Shown piece after piece: positions 17,156-25,824 of a stretch of 64,000 nt of DNA. Position 1 is the first letter of the stretch. Each line of letters begins with the position of its first letter. The position numbers and the translations under genes are program-made. The notes under the pieces are model-generated. The model was not told the origin of the DNA. It searched no databases and saw only the letters and a list, made by a program, of their open reading frames with translations. This stretch comes from J029 sp964482495 (lineage in GTDB: Bacteria; Planctomycetota; UBA1135), in contig CAYZXS010000014.1 in assembly GCA_964482495.1 (NCBI GenBank), positions 1 to 64,000 on the forward strand, read 5' to 3'.

Positions 17156-20100
17156 ATGCCCCGCCGATCCCCCCTGTCCCGGCTGCTGCCGGCCCTGGCC
17201 GCGCTGGCGCTCCTGGCCGGCGCCGCGCTGGCCCAGGGCGGCCAGGACCTCCAGGCCAGCCTGCGCTATGGCCGCGAGGCCCTCGAGGCCGGCCGCCACG
17301 CCGAGGCCCAGCGCCACTTCCTGTTCGCCCTCGCCCGCAGCCCGGAACCGGCGAGGGTGCTGGAGCTGCTGCTCGCGAACGCCCAGGAGGACGGCGACGC
17401 CCGGATCCTCTGGGCCCACGACCTCTACGCCGAGGCCGCGGACGCCAACGGCCGGCTCCGGGCCAAGGCCGGCCTGAAGGACCTGCTCCCGCCCGAGGAC
17501 CCCTACCCGGCCCGGATCGCCTCCGCCCGCGCCAAGGCGGTGCGCGAGCTGCTGCGGCTGCGCGGCCAGCGCGGCCGGGCCAAGGACGTCGGCTCGCTGC
17601 TGGCGGTGCAGTGGCTGGAGGACCTGGCGCGGCAGCTGGCGGCGCCCTCGCCGGCGCTGCGCCAATCCGTCGCCGGGGAGGCGACGCCGGAGATCGAGGT
17701 CGGCCGCCGGGTCTGGCAGGTCGTGGTGCAGGAGCTGCAGCGGATCGTCCGCGCCGCCCTCGGCAACGGCGACTCCGTGACCGCGGTGCGCGCCGCCCGG
17801 ATCCTGCGCGGGCTGGCGGCCCAGGCCGGCTTCAAGGACCTCGAGGGGCCGCGGCCGATGGACATGTCGAGCGGCGCCCGGAGCGCCGGCGAGGGCCTCG
17901 GCCGCGGCCGCGCCGGCATCGCCGCCGCCTCTGGCCCGCTCAGCATCGAGCAGCTGGAGGAGATGACGCTGGACGAGCAGCGGGCCTTCACCCTGGCGCA
18001 CGCCAGCTTCGGCGACCCCGGCGTCAGCCACTCGCCGCGGCAGTGGTACCGGGTCGAGACCAGCTGCGGCTGGGAGACCCTGGTGGGTTCGGCGACCACC
18101 GTCGAGCTGCACCACGACCGGCTGGTCAACTGGTACGGCCAGGACCCCTTCATCGGCCGCCAGGGCACGCTGCGGGTAGTGCCGGAGTCGCACGGGCTGG
18201 AGATGGAGGGCGCCGGCTTCTGGTGGGTCGGCGGCTTCCAGGGCGGCGACACCACGACCCTGAAGCTGACCATCGGGACCATCCCCGGGCTCGGCCGCGG
18301 CATCACCCACGAGCTGACGCACCGCTTCGACGGCGGCGTCTACGGCGGGCTTCCGGCCTGGCTGTCGGAGGGGCGCGCGGTCTGGACCGGCTCGGCCTAC
18401 GGCTCGATGTACGACGAGCAGTTCGTCGAGGACCACGCCAATTTCGGCACCCAGACCTCGACCCGGCAGAAGGGCTACGGCGGCCGCGAGAAGCTGGAGG
18501 AGCTGATCTCGGGCGAGATCGAGGAGTACCGCGACAACTACGGCGCCGGCTACTCGCTCTACCTGTTCTTGAACACCTGGAGCGGCGTCGAGCCCGAGGA
18601 AGGCGAGGAGGGCCACGGCGAGTGGAGCGGCGAGCCTCTGTTCCAGGACCGACTGTTCCAGTTCATGGAGGGCGACCGCCGCCGCCGCGGCGACCCGGTC
18701 AAGGTCTTCGCCACCTACTTCGCCGACGGCAAGGACGGCCGCCCCGAGGGCATGCAGGCATTCGCCGAGGAGTTCGACCGCTTCCTGGCTGGCTTCTGGT
18801 GGCGGGAGCCGGCGCCGTGGCGGGACGAGCGCTACACCCAGGCGACGCCGCCCGGCGACCCGGCGCCGACGGTCATGGACGAGCCGACCTGGTCCTGGGA
18901 GCGCCACCGCGCCGAGCCCTGGTTCGGCCAGGAGCAGGCGCGCATGGCCGGCGAGCTGTGCGCCGAGCTCGGGCGGGCGCGGGAGGCCAACTTCGCCTTC
19001 TACTGGTCGCTCGGCGTCGACGAGGCCACGCCCGGCACCCTCGACCAGTTCGTCGAGCAGCTGCTGGCCGACAAGGAGGCCGAGGCGGCGTGGATGCTGC
19101 GCCACTGGGAGCGCTTCCGGGCGCCGGCCCGGCGCGAGGGGGAGCGGCGAGAGGCGCCCTTCCTCGACAAGTCGCCGTCGACGCGGGCGCTGGCGAGCAC
19201 CTGGGCCGAGGCGGCGCGGGCCTACCTGGCGCAGGGTCACCGGGTGGCGGCGGAGGCCATGGCGGCCCAGCACGACCGGCTGGCCGCCGCCGTCGGCCTG
19301 GCGCCGCTCGAGCTGGGCGAGCCCGCGCCCGAGACCCGGGAGCAGCGCGGCGACGCCCTGCGCGCGGCGCGCGACGCCGGACCGATGCACCCCTTCGTGG
19401 CGCCGCCGCGGCTGCTGGGCCTCGACGGCTGGGGCGAGGACGGCCTCACTGGCCACGAGGACCGGCGGGTCGAAGGCCTGTGGTTCGAGGAGACGGACGG
19501 CGACCTGCACGTCGGCCGCGACAAGCCGCGCACCGGCACCGACACCATGGACCGCGCCGCCCACTGGCGCGACGCCTTCGCCCTGGGCGAGGCCTGGATG
19601 GAGCCCGGCCGCTACCGGATCGCAGCGCAGGTCGAATTCACCACCAGCTACGTCAGTGCCGGGGTGGTGGTCGGCTACACCCGCCGCGACCGCAACATCC
19701 GCTTCGGCTTCAGCGGCGGCGACCACCAGTTCGCCATCGGCGAGGTCGACGAGTCGCGCGGACTGGACGGCATCTCCTGGTCCCTGGACGGCCTCTACGC
19801 CCGGCGCGGCGCTGTCCGCGGCCGCCACGGCTTCGGCGCCGAGCGCAACACCTTCCAGCTCGAGCTGCTGGTCGACGGGCCCACCGCCGAGCTGCGGCTG
19901 GACGGCGCCACCGCCGGCTGGGTCACGACCGTCGACGGCTCGCCGATCCAGGGCCGGGTCGGCTTCTACACCGGCCACGGCGCCATCCGGGTCCGGACGC
20001 CGATGGTGCAGCGGCTCGACCGCGACCGCTGGGCCAGCGGCGGCTACGCCCGCGGCGCCGGCCTGCACCCGACCCAGCCGGGCGCCGCGAGCTGGTCGGA

Positions 20101-20587
20101 GCTGGTGCAGCGGCCGGTGACCGGGATCGAGCTGCGGCCGTCGGGCACGGTGCTGCTGTGGTTCCCGGACCAGAAGGCCGAGAAGCTGGCCGAGATGAAG
20201 GAGGGTGAGTGGGCGGAGCGCGTCACCACCGTGCTCGACAAGCTGGCCGAGGACTTCGAGTTCGAGGGACCGAGCCAAGGCGTGGTGACGGTGCTGCCGC
20301 CGAGCTTCCCCGAGGAGGCGCTGGCGCCGCTGCGCGAGCGCTACGCCGAGGCCTACGGCGGCGGCTTCCGGGCCCAGCGCCACGACCGGCCCGGCGAGCT
20401 CGAGGAGAGCGACTGGACCGTCCAGGGCTGGACCACCCCCACCCTGGCCTTCGTCGACCCGGCCGGCATCCTGCAGCACTACGAGAAGGTCAAGCGCTAC
20501 CGCACTGGCTTGTCCAAGGAGATGCTGCGCTGGATGGCGCTGCACCAGGACCACTCCCGGCCCGGGCAGGCCGGCGCCCACGAGTAG
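17156..20587 (+). CDS. Large secreted gluzincin-like protein with C-terminal carbohydrate-binding-type domain
   Basis: The 1143-residue product has a signal peptide (LLPALAALALLAGAALAQG) and a TPR-like N-terminus (about 30-130). A metallopeptidase-like core contains HELTHRFDGGVYGGLPAWLSEG at 385 onward; HELTH plus a downstream SEG glutamate is the gluzincin zinc-site pattern. Residues about 750-960 form a DUF1080/LamG-like beta-sandwich (FGFSGGDHQFAIGE, FQLELLVDGPTAELRLDG). The C-terminal ~150 residues have a thioredoxin-like look without a CxxC. The ATG at 17156 is chosen because it begins the signal peptide. Peptidase activity and substrate are unproven. Confidence 0.72.
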   Translation: MPRRSPLSRLLPALAALALLAGAALAQGGQDLQASLRYGREALEAGRHAEAQRHFLFALARSPEPARVLELLLANAQEDGDARILWAHDLYAEAADANGRLRAKAGLKDLLPPEDPYPARIASARAKAVRELLRLRGQRGRAKDVGSLLAVQWLEDLARQLAAPSPALRQSVAGEATPEIEVGRRVWQVVVQELQRIVRAALGNGDSVTAVRAARILRGLAAQAGFKDLEGPRPMDMSSGARSAGEGLGRGRAGIAAASGPLSIEQLEEMTLDEQRAFTLAHASFGDPGVSHSPRQWYRVETSCGWETLVGSATTVELHHDRLVNWYGQDPFIGRQGTLRVVPESHGLEMEGAGFWWVGGFQGGDTTTLKLTIGTIPGLGRGITHELTHRFDGGVYGGLPAWLSEGRAVWTGSAYGSMYDEQFVEDHANFGTQTSTRQKGYGGREKLEELISGEIEEYRDNYGAGYSLYLFLNTWSGVEPEEGEEGHGEWSGEPLFQDRLFQFMEGDRRRRGDPVKVFATYFADGKDGRPEGMQAFAEEFDRFLAGFWWREPAPWRDERYTQATPPGDPAPTVMDEPTWSWERHRAEPWFGQEQARMAGELCAELGRAREANFAFYWSLGVDEATPGTLDQFVEQLLADKEAEAAWMLRHWERFRAPARREGERREAPFLDKSPSTRALASTWAEAARAYLAQGHRVAAEAMAAQHDRLAAAVGLAPLELGEPAPETREQRGDALRAARDAGPMHPFVAPPRLLGLDGWGEDGLTGHEDRRVEGLWFEETDGDLHVGRDKPRTGTDTMDRAAHWRDAFALGEAWMEPGRYRIAAQVEFTTSYVSAGVVVGYTRRDRNIRFGFSGGDHQFAIGEVDESRGLDGISWSLDGLYARRGAVRGRHGFGAERNTFQLELLVDGPTAELRLDGATAGWVTTVDGSPIQGRVGFYTGHGAIRVRTPMVQRLDRDRWASGGYARGAGLHPTQPGAASWSELVQRPVTGIELRPSGTVLLWFPDQKAEKLAEMKEGEWAERVTTVLDKLAEDFEFEGPSQGVVTVLPPSFPEEALAPLRERYAEAYGGGFRAQRHDRPGELEESDWTVQGWTTPTLAFVDPAGILQHYEKVKRYRTGLSKEMLRWMALHQDHSRPGQAGAHE

Positions 20588-20605
20588 CCGGGGCCCGCCG
20601 TCCGC

Positions 20606-22972
20606 TCAGCGCGACGGGCCGTGCAGCTCGACCTCGGAGAAGCCGACCGCGGCGTTGCCCAGCGCGCCGCCGGTGGTCTCCACCACCCGCAGCCGCAGCC
20701 GGCTGATGGTGCGCGGCTTCTCGAGTTCGAAGACCGTCTTGCGCTGGGGGTTGGGGTCGATCTCGACCACCAGGACCTCCTTGTCGCGATTGAGCTGCAG
20801 CTCGACCTTGACCGGCCGCGGGTTGACCTCCTGCTCGCGCGACCGGGTGCGAGCGTGGCTGAACTGGATCCGGGAGGTTCGCAGACCCCGCTTCAGCTTG
20901 ATCTCGACCGCGGGCGCGGCGTCCTTGGGGTCGCACAGCCAGCGCGAGCCCCACAGGTTGTCGGCCAAGGCCCGGCCGTTGCCGCTGGAGGCGGTGACCT
21001 CCGGCCGCGCCCGCGGCAGCAGGTTGCGCGACGAGTCGGCGGCGTAGCGGAGCTCGGCCTGGACCACGCCCTGCTCGAGCAGGAAGGGCACCACGCCGGA
21101 GAGCAGCTCCCCGCCGTCGGCGGCGACCGCGACGGCTTGGGCCTCCCACTCTCCCGGGACCGGGATGCTGAAGCGCACCGAGTATCGCGACGGCGCCAGC
21201 TCGCTCCCTCCCCGCGGCAGGCCGGTGCCGGCGTCCAGCCAATCGCCGCCAGGCTGGCGCAGGCGGTAGCGGACCTCCGCCACCGGCTCCGCCCCCTCCT
21301 CCTGCGCGACGCCCTCGATGTAGAGGGCGGTCGGCTCCCCTGGGATCACGACCAGCCGCACCGGGCCGTCGGCGGGCTTGCTGCGCGCCGAGCGGGAGGC
21401 AGACTTCCCCTGGCCGGTGGTCGCCGCCGCCGTCGCCCGCTTCAGGAACAGCAGGGCGTAGCAGCTGATGGTCTCGGGGCGGCCGCCCTCGCTCCACTGC
21501 CCCTTGTCCTTCTGCTGCCGGAGCAGCAGCTCGGCGCCGTCCCAGTACCACTCGCGGCCGCCGAAGGTCTCGGTGCCGAGCAGCGAGCCGGCGCGCTCCA
21601 GGCCGTAGAGGTAGTAGTAGTGGCGGTCGCCCTTGCCGGGGTTGCGGGCGACGGTGTAGTTGCCGGCGAGCCAGTTGATGCCCAGGTTCTGGGCCTTCAG
21701 GATCCGCTTGTTGGCGGACGAGTCGGGCGGCAGGTCCAAGGCCCGGCGGCAGATCTCCAGGGTCGCGATGCCGGCCACCGTCATCGATCCGGTGATCTGC
21801 TTCGGGTTGCCGCGCCGGTAGGCGAAGCCCGCGACCGGCATGCGGCGGCCCGAGGCGCCGACCGCGCCGGGCGCGGCGTCGACCTTGCGGACCCGGTCCT
21901 GGTGGTCGAGCACGCCGTCCACCAGGCGGTTCCAGACCCGATCCGGGATGTCGATCCCCGACTGCTCCGCGGCCAGCAGGCCGAGGGCGGCGTACTGGGT
22001 GCAGGAGAGGTCGATCTCGCCCTCCGGGTAGGCCCAGGCGCCGCGCATGCGGTCCTGCCAGCTGCCCAGGTCGGCGGTCAGCTCCTCCATCCACGGCAGG
22101 AAGTCCGGGTCGCGGGCGGCGGCGATGGCCAGCATCTGGCAGCCGATCGAGTAGGTCATCGTCGGCGGCTCCTCGCGCAGGTAGGCGAAGGCGCGCAGCA
22201 AGGCCGGGTGGCGCGGCGGCAGGCCGGACTTGAGCAGGGTGTAGGCGACCAGGGAGGTGACGCCGTTGCGGTAGCGCGGCTGGTGCTCGCCCCAGGAGCC
22301 GTCGAGCAGCTGGCAGGAGAGCAGGTACTGGACGCCGCGGTCGATGGCGGCGTTGATCTCCTCCTGCGACGGCCGGGCGTGCTCCTTCATGGCGAAGCCC
22401 CAGGCGCCGCCGCCGTTGTTGACCTTGACCAGCAGGTGGTGGTCGCCGGCCTCCAACTGCAGCAGCAGCCGGTCGCTCTGCACGTTGACGCCGCGGGCGA
22501 CGTTGCGGTCGTGGACCAGCTCGCCGTCCAGCCACACCCGCAAGCCATCGTCGCTGCCGAGGTTCAGGTCCACCTTGCCCGCCTTCTCCAGCCGCACGCT
22601 GCGGTAGAGGTAGGCGACGGCGTTCTCGGTCCAATCCTTGGCGCCCGCCGGCTTGGGGAAGACCGTCAGGAAGTTGATCACGCCGACGTCCGCGGCGGTC
22701 GCCCGCTCGTCCCCCTCCTCGAGCAGGGGCCACCAGCGGATCTCCTTCTTGCCCTTGCCGCGGTGGGACTCGGAGAGCCCTTCCCAGGGCGCGCCGACCT
22801 CGGCGTCGCGGAACTCGACCTCCGGCGGATGCGCCGGCCGGTTGTCTCCAGAACCCTTGGGGTGGTCGAAGGGGCCGATCACCTGCCACGGTCCCCAGGC
22901 CGGACCTTGCTGACAAGGGAGCGGCGCGGCCGCGGCGGCGGCGCACAGGAGGAGGAGGACCAGGCGGGGCAA
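20606..22972 (-). CDS. Secreted prenyltransferase/squalene-oxidase-repeat protein
   Basis: If started at the TTG at 22972, the product is 788 residues beginning PRLVLLLLCAAAAAAPLPCQ, a clear signal peptide. The open frame continues upstream, but that part would overlap the divergent gene and lacks a leader. Residues about 110-200 resemble a PA14-like sandwich (NLGSDDGLRVWLDGELVHD). Residues about 205-480 are alpha/alpha-barrel repeats of the squalene-cyclase type (GVQYLLSCQLLDGSWGEH, SCTQYAALGLLAAEQSG). The C-terminus looks like an F5/8-type C domain. Planctomycetes carry many such exported repeat proteins of unknown role. No catalytic DxDD motif was seen, so cyclase activity is unlikely. Confidence 0.75.
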   Translation of the reverse strand: MPRLVLLLLCAAAAAAPLPCQQGPAWGPWQVIGPFDHPKGSGDNRPAHPPEVEFRDAEVGAPWEGLSESHRGKGKKEIRWWPLLEEGDERATAADVGVINFLTVFPKPAGAKDWTENAVAYLYRSVRLEKAGKVDLNLGSDDGLRVWLDGELVHDRNVARGVNVQSDRLLLQLEAGDHHLLVKVNNGGGAWGFAMKEHARPSQEEINAAIDRGVQYLLSCQLLDGSWGEHQPRYRNGVTSLVAYTLLKSGLPPRHPALLRAFAYLREEPPTMTYSIGCQMLAIAAARDPDFLPWMEELTADLGSWQDRMRGAWAYPEGEIDLSCTQYAALGLLAAEQSGIDIPDRVWNRLVDGVLDHQDRVRKVDAAPGAVGASGRRMPVAGFAYRRGNPKQITGSMTVAGIATLEICRRALDLPPDSSANKRILKAQNLGINWLAGNYTVARNPGKGDRHYYYLYGLERAGSLLGTETFGGREWYWDGAELLLRQQKDKGQWSEGGRPETISCYALLFLKRATAAATTGQGKSASRSARSKPADGPVRLVVIPGEPTALYIEGVAQEEGAEPVAEVRYRLRQPGGDWLDAGTGLPRGGSELAPSRYSVRFSIPVPGEWEAQAVAVAADGGELLSGVVPFLLEQGVVQAELRYAADSSRNLLPRARPEVTASSGNGRALADNLWGSRWLCDPKDAAPAVEIKLKRGLRTSRIQFSHARTRSREQEVNPRPVKVELQLNRDKEVLVVEIDPNPQRKTVFELEKPRTISRLRLRVVETTGGALGNAAVGFSEVELHGPSR

Positions 22973-23073
22973 GGCTTCCGTCGCGTGGGGGGGGAACGCG
23001 CGAGGAATCGGAGCGCGCGGCGAGTGTAGCCCGAATCCGCGCTTTCGGTACAAGAACCAGCGACCGGGGCCAC

Positions 23074-23079
23074 TACAAT
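23074..23079 (+). promoter_or_regulatory. Possible -10 element of the coiled-coil/actin operon
   Basis: TACAAT lies 27 bases before the ATG of the coiled-coil gene in a locally less GC-rich stretch. No convincing -35 at 16-18 bases was found, so this is a weak call. Confidence 0.25.
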
Positions 23080-23105
23080 TCGCCGCGCCCCCCGCCGTTC
23101 CGGCC

Positions 23106-23948
23106 ATGGCAGAAGTTCCTCCCAAGGACCCGACCGAACATCAACAAGGGGAATCCCTATCCCATCGGCTGATCGCCGAACGCGGGAAGAAGGTCCGCAT
23201 CGTCGGCCGCGCGGCGATGGTGCTCGCCATGGAGAAGGCGGTGCTGCACGCCATCCGCAGCCGCCTGGGCCTGAACAACGCCAGCCTGGCCGAAGAAGTG
23301 GTCGAGGAGGCCCGCACCGACTTCTTCCGTCAGCTCGCCGGAAGAGGAAGAACCGCTCGCAGCTTTACGGAATCCGGTTTGCACCAGCTGATCGAAGAGG
23401 CCAAGCAGCACTTCGAGCAGTCCAAGGTGGAGGTCCAGGACCAGCTCGAGGAGCTGGAGATCCGCCTCGACGAGCGGCGCGACGTGATCCTGGCCGAGCA
23501 AGCCCGGCTCGAGGCCGAGCTGGACCAGCGCTTCGATCCGGAGCGCAACGAGCTCGCCGCCATCATGCGCCAGCGCTTCGCCGACGCCGGCCTCGACGCC
23601 CCCGACCACCGGGCCCTGCTCGAGGAGCTGATCGGCCTGGTCATGGACGAGCTGCGCCGGGTCCAGGCCCAGCTCCTCGAGCTGCACAAGGCCCAGCACC
23701 AGAACGAGCTCGACATCGCCGAGCGGCGCATCTCGAAGCTGGCCGCCTCCCTGAAGGCGACCGAGCGCAACCTGCGGAAGCTGGCCGAGAGCAAGGGCTT
23801 CGACCCCGGGCTGGCCTCCATCTACCGTGAAGTCCAGGGGCTCTCCGAGGAGGACGCCCTGGCCGAGCTGAAGCGCGAGATGCTCTCCAAGATCTTCGAG
23901 GCCAACCTCAAGCTGCGTGAACAGCGCACCGACGAGGGAGCCCCCTGA
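23106..23948 (+). CDS. Coiled-coil protein of unknown function, partner candidate of the MamK-like actin
   Basis: The 280-residue product has no signal or membrane segment. It has a short basic N-terminal region (RLIAERGKKVRIVGRAAMV), then long Glu/Leu/Arg-rich heptads. The heptads run from about 90 to 160 (EEAKQHFEQSKVEVQDQLE) and from 175 to 240 (DELRRVQAQLLELHKAQHQ). A helical C-terminus follows. No family was recognised. It is 56 bases upstream of the MamK-like gene on the same strand, so the two are probably co-transcribed. A filament regulator, cross-linker or cargo adaptor would fit such a pair; this is inference. Confidence 0.7.
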   Translation: MAEVPPKDPTEHQQGESLSHRLIAERGKKVRIVGRAAMVLAMEKAVLHAIRSRLGLNNASLAEEVVEEARTDFFRQLAGRGRTARSFTESGLHQLIEEAKQHFEQSKVEVQDQLEELEIRLDERRDVILAEQARLEAELDQRFDPERNELAAIMRQRFADAGLDAPDHRALLEELIGLVMDELRRVQAQLLELHKAQHQNELDIAERRISKLAASLKATERNLRKLAESKGFDPGLASIYREVQGLSEEDALAELKREMLSKIFEANLKLREQRTDEGAP

Positions 23949-24004
23949 CCCACCGGGCGGCGACGCCGCCCCTCCGCAACCGTCCACGCCCCCTTCACCA
24001 TCCG

Positions 24005-25084
24005 ATGACCGAACACGATCAAGACACCGCCGCCAACGCGCCCGACACCGCCAAGAAGGAGGGCGTGCTCTACCTCGGGATCGACCTGGGCACCTCGCGG
24101 ACCGCCGTCTCGGCCAGCAACGGGGTCCGCGACGGCATCGCCAGCCACGTCGGCTACCCGAAGGACGTCGTCAGCCGCAAGCTGCTCAAGCAGGACGTCC
24201 TGTTCGGCGAAGACGCGCTCCAGCACCGGCTGTCGCTGCAGTTCTTCACCCCGCTGGCGAAGGGCGTGCTCAAGTTCACGGACGAGGAGGGCAGCGAAGC
24301 CGAGGGCGACATGCGGGCCGCCCGCGACCTGGTGAAGGAGATCGTGCGCCGGGCCAAGCCGCGCAAGGACGAGCTGGTCTACGCCGTCATCGGCGTGCCC
24401 TCGGAGGCCGGCTTCAAGAACAAGGACGCGATCCTCGAGGCCGCCCGGGAGTCGGTCGACTCGGTGATGCTCTGCTCCGAGCCCTTCGCCGTCGCCTACG
24501 GCCAGGACATGCTCGACGACGTGCTGGTGATCGACATCGGCGCCGGCACCGTCGACCTGTGCCGGATGCACGGCACCATGCCCGAGGAGGCCGATCAGCT
24601 CACCCTCGAGACCGCCGGTAATTTCATCGACGACCGGCTGTGCGAGCTGATCAAGGAGAAGCACCCGGAGGCGCAGTTCACGCCGCGCATGGCCAAGGGA
24701 TTCAAGGAGCGCTTCTCCTCGGTCGCCGACCAGATGGAGCCCGCCGTGGTCGAGATGCCGGTCAACGGAAAGCCGACGGAATTCGACGTCACCGACCTGG
24801 TCCGCGAGGCCTGCCGGGCCATGGTCGGGCCGATCGTCGACGGCCTGCACCAGCTGATCGCGACCTTCGACCCGGAATTCCAGCACCGGCTGCGCAACCG
24901 GGTCCTGCTCGCCGGCGGCGGCAGCTTGATCAAGGGCCTGGACACCGCGATCGAGAAGCAGATGGCCGAACGCCTGGGCGGCGGCACCGTGATCCACGTC
25001 CAAGAGCCGGTCTACGGCGGCGCCGAGGGGGCCTTGAAGATCGCCCACGACATGCCCGAGGACTTCTGGCAGGAGCTGAGTTGA
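24005..25084 (+). CDS. MamK-like bacterial actin
   Basis: The 359-residue product has the actin/Hsp70 ATPase fold motifs: phosphate-1 LGIDLGTSRTAVSASNG, phosphate-2 VIDIGAGTVDLCRM (Asp177), adenosine VLLAGGGSLIKGL, and SEPFAVAYG with Glu159. Resemblance is strongest to MamK. Shared segments include VGYPKDVVS, YAVIGVPSEA, ETAGNFIDDRL, HPEAQF, a middle FDVTD and the C-terminal PEDFWQELS. MamK is the filament that positions magnetosomes in magnetotactic bacteria, and Glu in SEP is needed for its ATPase-driven dynamics. No other mam gene is in the window, so a magnetosome role cannot be claimed. MreB, ParM and DnaK are worse fits. Confidence 0.88.
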   Translation: MTEHDQDTAANAPDTAKKEGVLYLGIDLGTSRTAVSASNGVRDGIASHVGYPKDVVSRKLLKQDVLFGEDALQHRLSLQFFTPLAKGVLKFTDEEGSEAEGDMRAARDLVKEIVRRAKPRKDELVYAVIGVPSEAGFKNKDAILEAARESVDSVMLCSEPFAVAYGQDMLDDVLVIDIGAGTVDLCRMHGTMPEEADQLTLETAGNFIDDRLCELIKEKHPEAQFTPRMAKGFKERFSSVADQMEPAVVEMPVNGKPTEFDVTDLVREACRAMVGPIVDGLHQLIATFDPEFQHRLRNRVLLAGGGSLIKGLDTAIEKQMAERLGGGTVIHVQEPVYGGAEGALKIAHDMPEDFWQELS

Positions 25085-25100
25085 GGCCGGGCGGCGGCCG

Positions 25101-25430
25101 CTAGCGGATCGTCGAGGTGACCCAGCGCAGGAGCGCGGTGGCTGCGGCCACCGCCGCCCCGCCGCCGAGGGCGCCGATCCCCAACCACAACAGGCCGCGC
25201 AGGACCAGCCGGGGCACGGCTGCGGCCTCCGCCGGGGCGGAGTCGAGCTCGCCGCGCTCCACGGCCTCGGCGTGGAGCAGCTCGTAGGCCTGCTGCCGCA
25301 GCCCCTCCTCGACCTCGCGCCGGGTCTGGTGCGGGATCTCCTCGAACTCCCGGCGCAGGCTCCCGGTGGGAGCGAGCGGCTCCTCGTCTTCGAGGATGAA
25401 GGTCAGCTCGTCGGCGTGGGGTTCGGCCAT
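25101..25430 (-). CDS. Small C-terminally anchored membrane protein
   Basis: The 109-residue product has an acidic N-terminus (MAEPHADELTFILEDEEPL), an amphipathic helical middle (RREFEEIPHQTRREVEEGL), and one hydrophobic C-terminal span (LVLRGLLWLGIGALGGGAAVA) with a short tail. It looks like a tail-anchored protein with its domain in the cytoplasm. It is convergent with the MamK-like gene, with 16 bases between stops. No family was recognised. The ATG at 25430 is preferred over upstream in-frame codons, which encode a Pro/Arg-rich stretch. Confidence 0.6.
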   Translation of the reverse strand: MAEPHADELTFILEDEEPLAPTGSLRREFEEIPHQTRREVEEGLRQQAYELLHAEAVERGELDSAPAEAAAVPRLVLRGLLWLGIGALGGGAAVAAATALLRWVTSTIR

Positions 25431-25504
25431 GGCGGAGCCGGGGAAGCGGCGAGCGGATTCTAGGCGCCTGCCTGGCGCTTTCGAAGCAAAGGCGCCGCCG
25501 GCGG

Positions 25505-25650
25505 GCAAAAAAGGCCCGGAGGCGACTGGGCCGCCAAGTCATCCCATTGTGACTGCCGTATCCAGTCGCCCCCGGTCTTGCGAGCAGGAAGCCATGCTCG
25601 ATCAAGCTCTTTATCGTTCGATATGGCCGTGACCCGTAACGGAATCCCGA
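25505..25650 (-). ncRNA. Possible structured RNA or leader in the 25431-25824 gap
   Basis: This 394-base gap has no convincing gene. Read on the minus strand it holds a nested hairpin: outer arms GGCGACTGG / CCAGTCGCC (25521-25529 and 25562-25570) and inner arms AGTCA / TGACT (25537-25541 and 25550-25554). Just downstream comes CCGGGCC followed by six T (25507-25512). The stretch 25600-25720 is less GC-rich than its surroundings. This could be a small RNA with terminator or the leader of the small membrane-protein gene. Nothing matches a known RNA family. Confidence 0.3.
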
Positions 25651-25824
25651 GAATTGCAGAAATCAAATTTGGGGCCAGACGCCCCGCTTGGCACGTGGTT
25701 TGTTATTTATCCGGCCCCCGGCCTCCCGGCGGGAATCCTCGCAGCGGACCTCGCCTCTTGGATGCGGATCGGCCCTCAAGTCCCGGCCGGACCACCGGCT
25801 CCCAGCCCTGCTCCGCCGCCCGCC

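Noticed and set aside
20606..22972. Squalene/oxidosqualene cyclase activity
   Set aside because: Only the repeat architecture is shared; no DxDD or QW-motif series was seen and a signal peptide is present.
24005..25084. A magnetosome gene cluster
   Set aside because: Only the MamK-like actin is present; no mamA, B, E, M, O, P or Q-like gene lies within the window.
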